64,000 bases of DNA from an uncultured Paracoccaceae bacterium (GTDB taxonomy: Bacteria; Pseudomonadota; Alphaproteobacteria; Rhodobacterales; Rhodobacteraceae). The notes under the pieces are model-generated. The model worked only from the letters and a program-made list of their open reading frames with translations. It did not search any database and had not been told where the DNA came from. This document shows, piece by piece, positions 59,294 through 64,000 of this stretch (position 1 is its first letter; each line of letters opens with the position of its first letter). The DNA lies in assembly GCA_937864535.1 (NCBI GenBank), contig CALMJS010000018.1, forward strand, positions 248,001 to 312,000. The letters run 5' to 3'. A program made the translations under genes and the position numbers.

Positions 59294-60709
59294 ATGTCAC
59301 ATCGTCCCATTATCGTCTGGTTTCGCCGCGATCTGCGGCTGAGCGATCATCCCGCCCTGACCGCGGCCGCACAGGCTGGCGCGCCGATCATTCCGGTGTT
59401 TATCTGGGATGAAGTCGCTGATCAGATTGGCGCGGCCCCCTGCATGCGCTGGGGCCAGTCGATCGCCGCCTTGGACCGCGATTTGCGGGCGATCGGCAGC
59501 GCGTTGATCCTGCGGCGCGGGTCTGCCTTGGCGGTGCTGCGCGATCTGGTGCAGCAAACCGGGGCGCAGGCGGTCTATTGGTCCCGCCTCTATGATCCGC
59601 AGGCCGTCGCCCGCGACACCGAGGTGAAAGCCGCGCTCAAGGCCGAGGGCGTTGATTGCAGCAGTTTTGCCGGGCATCTGCTGTTCGAGCCTTGGACCGT
59701 CAAGACCAAGGAGGGTGGTTATTACCGGGTCTATTCCCCGATGTGGCGGGCGGTGAAATCCCTGCCAGTCGAGGGATGTTTGCCGCAGCCGACCCTGACC
59801 GCTCCGGATCAATGGCCCGCCTCTGACCGTCTGGACGATTGGCAGCTCGACCGGCCAATGCGGCGTGGTGGTCCCATCGTTGCGGCCCATCAATGCGTGG
59901 GCGAGGCGGCCGCGCAGGCCCGTTTGGCAAGGTTTCTGGAAACGCGCATCGACAGCTACAAGGCGCGGCGCGATTACCCGGCAGACCATGTCACCTCGGG
60001 TCTGTCTGAAAACCTGACCTATGGCGAGATCGCCCCTCTTGCGCTGTGGCATGCCGGTCAGATGGCACTAGAGGCAGGTAGTCCGGGGGCGGAACATTTC
60101 CTCAAAGAGGTCGTCTGGAGAGAGTTTGCCTATCATTTGATGTGGCATACGCCGCATATCCTGACCCGCAACTGGCGTGAGGAATGGGATGCATTCCCTT
60201 GGAATACCGATGAAAATCACCCCGATGTTCTGGCTTGGAAACAGGGCCGCACCGGAGAGCCGTTCGTCGATGCGGCGATGCGGGAAATGTGGGTCACGGG
60301 CACCATGCACAATCGGGCGCGGATGATCGTCGCGTCCTATCTGACCAAGCACCTGATGACCCATTGGCGGATCGGGATGGAGTGGTTCGCTGACTGCCTG
60401 ACCGATTGGGATCCGGCGGCCAATGCGATGGGCTGGCAATGGACGGCGGGGTCCGGTCCCGATGCCGCGCCCTATTTCCGGATTTTCAATCCCGAAACCC
60501 AGATCGACACCTATGATCCCGACCGTCTCTACCTGCGCAAATGGATCGCCGAACGCTATGGCACGCCCAGCGACACAGCGCTGAGCTATTTCGAGGCCGT
60601 ACCGCTGTCCTGGGGCCTCTCGAAACAGATCCAATACCCCAAGCCCATCGTATCATTGTCAGAAGGCCGGGCAAAAGCACTGGCTGCCTACGAGGCGCGC
60701 ACCAAATAA
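59294..60709 (+). CDS. phrB: Deoxyribodipyrimidine photolyase
   Basis: A 471-residue class I photolyase/cryptochrome. The N-terminal alpha/beta antenna domain begins PIIVWFRRDLRLSDHPAL, and the FAD domain shows ELTW-like VWREFAYHLMWHTPH, GRTGEPFVDAAMREMWVTG and MHNRARMIVASYLTKHLMT. It repairs UV cyclobutane dimers with blue light. AGAGGT precedes the ATG at 59294. Confidence 0.95.
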   Translation: MSHRPIIVWFRRDLRLSDHPALTAAAQAGAPIIPVFIWDEVADQIGAAPCMRWGQSIAALDRDLRAIGSALILRRGSALAVLRDLVQQTGAQAVYWSRLYDPQAVARDTEVKAALKAEGVDCSSFAGHLLFEPWTVKTKEGGYYRVYSPMWRAVKSLPVEGCLPQPTLTAPDQWPASDRLDDWQLDRPMRRGGPIVAAHQCVGEAAAQARLARFLETRIDSYKARRDYPADHVTSGLSENLTYGEIAPLALWHAGQMALEAGSPGAEHFLKEVVWREFAYHLMWHTPHILTRNWREEWDAFPWNTDENHPDVLAWKQGRTGEPFVDAAMREMWVTGTMHNRARMIVASYLTKHLMTHWRIGMEWFADCLTDWDPAANAMGWQWTAGSGPDAAPYFRIFNPETQIDTYDPDRLYLRKWIAERYGTPSDTALSYFEAVPLSWGLSKQIQYPKPIVSLSEGRAKALAAYEARTK

Positions 60710-60788
60710 TTTGGCGTGACAAAGCCTTGCAAGGGCATAATCTGAAGGCTGGGACCGCTGATCCCACCACATGAACAGGGAGGTGGGC

Positions 60789-61997
60789 ATGGTGTTGACA
60801 TCAACTCAGGGGCAGAAAAACCTGCCGCGCTATTTCGCGGCGGTGTTCGACATTGTTGCAAAGATCGAGCGCGGTCAGGTCGATTTTATTCTGCCCGATG
60901 GCCGTGTGTTCCGCGCCCAAGGGTCGCAGCCGGGTCATGTGGCGGTGCTGCACATCCACAACACCGACCTCTTTGCCCGCATGATCCGCGAAGGTGATCT
61001 GGGCTTCTGCGAAGCGTATCTAGAGGGCTGGTGGGATACACCCGATCTGATGGCGCTGATGGATCTGGTCCACGACAAGGCGGACGAGGTCTTCGACGGG
61101 TTCCCCGGACAGGGGCTTTTGCGCATGTACGAGCGGCTGCGGTTCTGGATGCAGTCCAACAGCCGCCGTCAGGCCCGCAAGAACATTAGCTATCACTATG
61201 ATCTCGGCAATGATTTCTACGGGCTCTGGCTGGATCGAACGATGACCTATTCGTCGGCCTATTTCGGGTCCGCAGACGAAAGCCTCGAGGCCGCGCAGGA
61301 ACGCAAATACGCCTCGATGGTGGATCAGATGGGGGTGAAACCCGGTGATCATGTGCTGGAAATCGGCTGTGGTTGGGGCGGTTTCGCCGAATATGCGGCA
61401 GCAAAACGCGGGCTGCGGGTGACGGCGCTGACCATCAGTCAGGAACAGTTCAAATACGCCACCGACCGCATCGCACGCGCCGGACTGTCCGATCTTGTCA
61501 CCATCAAATTGCAGGACTATCGCGACGAACGCGGGCAATATGACGGTATCGCCAGTATCGAGATGTTCGAGGCGGTCGGTGAAAAATACTGGCCCGTCTA
61601 TTTTGAAACGGTGCGCAAGTGCCTCAAGCCGGGGGCGGCGGGCACGTTCCAGATCATCACCGTGCAGGATAAACGCTGGCACATCTATCGGCGCGGCGTC
61701 GATTTCATCCAGAAATACATCTTCCCCGGCGGGATGTTGCCCAGCCCGACCGTTCTGCGCCAAGAGATCGAGCAGGCCGGCTTGCGCTTTGCGAAATCCA
61801 TCGAATTCGGTGAAAGCTACAGCATCACGCTGCGGCGCTGGCACGACCTGTTCAATGCCCGCTGGGCCGAGGTCGAAAAACTGGGCTTCGATGACCGGTT
61901 TCGGCGGATGTGGAACTTTTACCTCGCCTCTTGCGCCGGAACCTTTCATGGCGGAAACTGTGATGTGACGCAGGTAACAGTGACCCGTCCGGTTTGA
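60789..61997 (+). CDS. cfa: Cyclopropane-fatty-acyl-phospholipid synthase
   Basis: A 402-residue SAM-dependent enzyme that adds a methylene bridge to unsaturated acyl chains. The SAM motif is VLEIGCGWGGFAEYAA; NISYHYDLGNDFYGLWLD and SIEMFEAVGEKYWP are signature blocks. The start at 60789 follows GGGAGGTG; the ATG at 60771 is an alternative. It follows the photolyase and precedes trgA by 28 bp. Confidence 0.95.
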   Translation: MVLTSTQGQKNLPRYFAAVFDIVAKIERGQVDFILPDGRVFRAQGSQPGHVAVLHIHNTDLFARMIREGDLGFCEAYLEGWWDTPDLMALMDLVHDKADEVFDGFPGQGLLRMYERLRFWMQSNSRRQARKNISYHYDLGNDFYGLWLDRTMTYSSAYFGSADESLEAAQERKYASMVDQMGVKPGDHVLEIGCGWGGFAEYAAAKRGLRVTALTISQEQFKYATDRIARAGLSDLVTIKLQDYRDERGQYDGIASIEMFEAVGEKYWPVYFETVRKCLKPGAAGTFQIITVQDKRWHIYRRGVDFIQKYIFPGGMLPSPTVLRQEIEQAGLRFAKSIEFGESYSITLRRWHDLFNARWAEVEKLGFDDRFRRMWNFYLASCAGTFHGGNCDVTQVTVTRPV

Positions 61998-62025
61998 TCA
62001 AGGTTTGACCGCGGAGGGGCACGTG

Positions 62026-62484
62026 ATGATGGAGCGTGCCCTAATGCTCAGATTTTCCCGCCTTTTTGCGGCTATCGCATTTGCCGGTCTCATGTTTGTT
62101 CTGTCAAACATGGCGATGCCGCTGTTTGCTCCGGCCAACCCGCCGCGATATTTCCTTGTGATCAACCTTGTGCTTGCGGTGGTCTGGGGCTGGCGGATGA
62201 CAAGCGTGCGTCCCCATCGGAGCCTCGTTGCGGCAGCCAGCGGCGGGATCACAGCGGGCGTTGTCATTGCCGTCTGGGCGCTGCTGGCCCATGGTTTTGT
62301 TTCTATGATCTATTTTTCGATGCAGGGAAAATATCACGGGCCTGTCGATGCGGTGGTTGCTGCCATTGGTTTGGCCTTGCAGTTGGGCGCGACATTGATC
62401 AACTCGACCTTGTTCGCGACCGCTCTGGCAGGGGCGATGGTCATCGGCGGTGTTTCGGGCTGGATCGGAAGGTATTTTGACTAA
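62026..62484 (+). CDS. trgA: TrgA-family membrane protein
   Basis: A 152-residue membrane protein with four predicted helices (first FAAIAFAGLMFVLSNMAMPLF). It matches TrgA, first found in a Rhodobacter sphaeroides tellurite-resistance locus with trgB and cysK. GGAGGGG lies seven bases before the ATG at 62026. Its stop overlaps the trgB start by one base, so the two are coupled. How TrgA acts is not known. Confidence 0.85.
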   Translation: MMERALMLRFSRLFAAIAFAGLMFVLSNMAMPLFAPANPPRYFLVINLVLAVVWGWRMTSVRPHRSLVAAASGGITAGVVIAVWALLAHGFVSMIYFSMQGKYHGPVDAVVAAIGLALQLGATLINSTLFATALAGAMVIGGVSGWIGRYFD

Positions 62485-63581
62485 TGAATCTGTTTATTTA
62501 CGGAACGTTGCTGGATGATCGTCTCCGGCGTTTGGTGGCTGGTCGCCAGCTGGACGGTACACCGGCAGTTCTGGCGGGCTACCGGGTCGAGCGCGAGCAG
62601 GGCGGGCAGTTGCCGGTGCTCTGTCGCGGCGAAGGTGATCAGGCCAGCGGATTGATCCTAAAGGATGTGCCCCAATCGGCGCTAGATCGTCTGGATGCTT
62701 ATGAAATTCCATTTGGATATCAGCGGATTACGGAACATATCTCTGGCATTCCCGTAGGTGTCTATTTGCCGCCTGCGACGATGCGGACCGACGGGACCGC
62801 ATGGGTTTTGGCAAATTGGCAGGCCACCGATGGACCGCTCAGCCTGTTGGCGGCAGAAGAGATCGACGCCCACCATCCTGCGCTGACCGCGCGGGAATTG
62901 TCCGCGCAATGGCATATGATCCGCCATCGTGCCTCGTCCCGGCTACGGGCGTCGCAGCCGCGGCCGTCGACTGTGCGTCGGCCTGCCGGTTCGGTTGAGA
63001 TTGTCGATCAATCAGCGCCTTATGGTTCGTTCTTTAAGTATTCCAAGATGCGGCTCCGACATGAAACCTTTGCAGGGCAAATGTCGGATATGCTGCCCCG
63101 GGAAGGGTTCAGGGGCGCGGATGCCGCGCTGATCCTGCCTTATGACCCGGTACGTGATCGGGTGCTGCTGGTCGAGCAGTTCCGCGTCGGGCCGACCCTG
63201 CGCGGTGATGCGAACCCTTGGGCGCTGGAGCCGGTCGCGGGGATGATCGACGCGGGCGAAACGCCGGAACAGGCCGCCCGCCGCGAAGCCGCCGAAGAAG
63301 CCGGCCTCAAGGTCGATGCGATCGTGCCGATGTTTAGCGGCTATGCCTCGCCGGGGAATTCGTCGGAGTATCACTATTGTATGCTCGCGTTGACGGATTT
63401 GCCGGATCGGGACAGCTATTTTGGCGGTCTCGCGGACGAAGCCGAGGATCTGCGGCTACATGTTGTCACGCTCGATCAGGCACTCGAGATGGTGGAGACC
63501 GCTGAAATTTCGGTCCTGCCGCTGATCGCGATGCTCAATTGGGTAGCACGGAAAAGATCGTCGTTACGCGCTTCGGCTTGA
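62484..63581 (+). CDS. trgB: TrgB: gamma-glutamylcyclotransferase-like domain fused to NUDIX hydrolase
   Basis: A 365-residue two-domain protein. Residues 1-140 are AIG2/gamma-glutamylcyclotransferase-like (MNLFIYGTLLDD). Residues about 180-365 are an ADP-ribose-pyrophosphatase-type NUDIX domain with the complete box GMIDAGETPEQAARREAAEEAGL preceded by LEPVAG. It is linked to tellurite resistance by name, from R. sphaeroides TrgB. The fusion of glutathione-related and nucleotide-sugar hydrolases suggests a redox-stress role. It is coupled to trgA and is followed by cysK. Confidence 0.88.
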   Translation: MNLFIYGTLLDDRLRRLVAGRQLDGTPAVLAGYRVEREQGGQLPVLCRGEGDQASGLILKDVPQSALDRLDAYEIPFGYQRITEHISGIPVGVYLPPATMRTDGTAWVLANWQATDGPLSLLAAEEIDAHHPALTARELSAQWHMIRHRASSRLRASQPRPSTVRRPAGSVEIVDQSAPYGSFFKYSKMRLRHETFAGQMSDMLPREGFRGADAALILPYDPVRDRVLLVEQFRVGPTLRGDANPWALEPVAGMIDAGETPEQAARREAAEEAGLKVDAIVPMFSGYASPGNSSEYHYCMLALTDLPDRDSYFGGLADEAEDLRLHVVTLDQALEMVETAEISVLPLIAMLNWVARKRSSLRASA

Positions 63582-63632
63582 GTTCCGGCAATCTCGCCCC
63601 TACACAGGGAACAAAGATAAAGAGGCCCGACT

Positions 63633-64000
63633 ATGCAGATCAAATCCGACCTTGCCGCCGCTGTTGGTAACACCCCGCTGATCAAGCTGCGTGCCGCGTC
63701 CGAGGCGACCGGCTGCACGATCCTGGGCAAAGCCGAGTTCATGAATCCCGGCCAGTCGGTCAAGGATCGCGCCGCGCTCTATATCATCAAGGATGCGATT
63801 GCCCGCGGCGAATTGAAACCCGGCGGCACCATCGTCGAGGGGACCGCCGGCAACACGGGCATCGGTCTGGCGCTGGTTGGCGCGTCGATGGGGTTCAAGA
63901 CGGTCATCGTCATCCCGGAAACCCAGAGCCAGGAAAAAAAGGATATGCTGCGGCTGGCCGGTGCCGAACTGGTCCAGGTTCCTGCGGCGCCCTATCGCAA
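63633..64000 (+). CDS. cysK: Cysteine synthase (start, cut by window edge)
   Basis: The ATG at 63633 follows GAGG; the frame is open to the right edge (about 122 residues seen). It shows NTPLIKL, the PLP lysine motif MNPGQSVKDRAA and GTAGNTGIGLALV, as in O-acetylserine sulfhydrylases. It condenses O-acetylserine with sulfide to cysteine. The trgA-trgB-cysK order matches the R. sphaeroides tellurite locus. The C-terminus is missing. Confidence 0.92.
   Translation, partial: MQIKSDLAAAVGNTPLIKLRAASEATGCTILGKAEFMNPGQSVKDRAALYIIKDAIARGELKPGGTIVEGTAGNTGIGLALVGASMGFKTVIVIPETQSQEKKDMLRLAGAELVQVPAAPYR

Overview
The window looks like a chromosomal segment of a Rhodobacteraceae (Roseobacter-group) alphaproteobacterium. 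The evidence is GC-rich coding sequence, a circularly permuted two-piece ssrA (tmRNA) gene, a trgA-trgB-cysK tellurite/cysteine block, an SspB-alpha protein, an alphaproteobacterial RNase E with a long acidic insert, and Roseobacter-type small proteins (DUF4169, RHH_4). I see no insertion sequence, prophage or CRISPR array. Both ends are cut inside genes: a YeiH-like permease on the left and cysK on the right.

Layout. 1-10.2 kb is a sugar-acid island: a LacI regulator diverges from an operon of GH105 hydrolase, kduI, an 835-residue protein of unknown family and a four-gene ABC importer. This fits uptake and intracellular breakdown of unsaturated uronyl oligosaccharides. 10.2-16.7 kb holds putA, an XRE regulator, an odd LysR-like regulator with an unassigned partner, and a DUF882 murein endopeptidase divergent from an L,D-transpeptidase. 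18.6-21.2 kb is an lpxD-ACP-ketoacyl synthase operon. 21.3-30.9 kb carries an IalB-like protein, two candidate small RNAs, a HerA-like ATPase, a CNNM/CBS protein, xerD, aroK-aroB, two identical tRNA-Asn genes and an MBL-fold hydrolase. 31-44 kb mixes a sensor kinase, tRNA-Ile2/Met, a VPLPA-CTERM protein, purM-purN, a Hint protein, rnd, sufE, a corrinoid protein with DUF1638, an EamA transporter behind a gutted aldo/keto reductase, a homocysteine methyltransferase and purC-purS-purQ. 44-51.5 kb holds a DctB/DctD-like pair, rne and ccdA. 51.5-64 kb contains a hydrolase-P450 pair, DUF4169-RHH, fumC, sspB, a phytochelatin-synthase-like protein, ssrA, DinB, photolyase, Cfa, trgAB and cysK.

Most interesting points: (1) the unassigned 835-residue protein in the uronate operon; (2) a three-way-junction RNA fold just upstream of the homocysteine methyltransferase gene, possibly an undescribed leader element; (3) tandem minus-strand small-RNA candidates at 21.97-22.2 kb; (4) a DctD-like regulator that lacks the GAFTGA loop and a normal Walker B; (5) an aldo/keto reductase with its catalytic middle removed in frame, next to an intact palindromic operator; (6) a dispersed palindromic repeat in three intergenic sites; (7) a separate lpxD-ACP-KAS operon.

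Starts were chosen by Shine-Dalgarno sites, stop/start overlaps and family N-termini. All family assignments come from motif recognition by eye; no database search was run.
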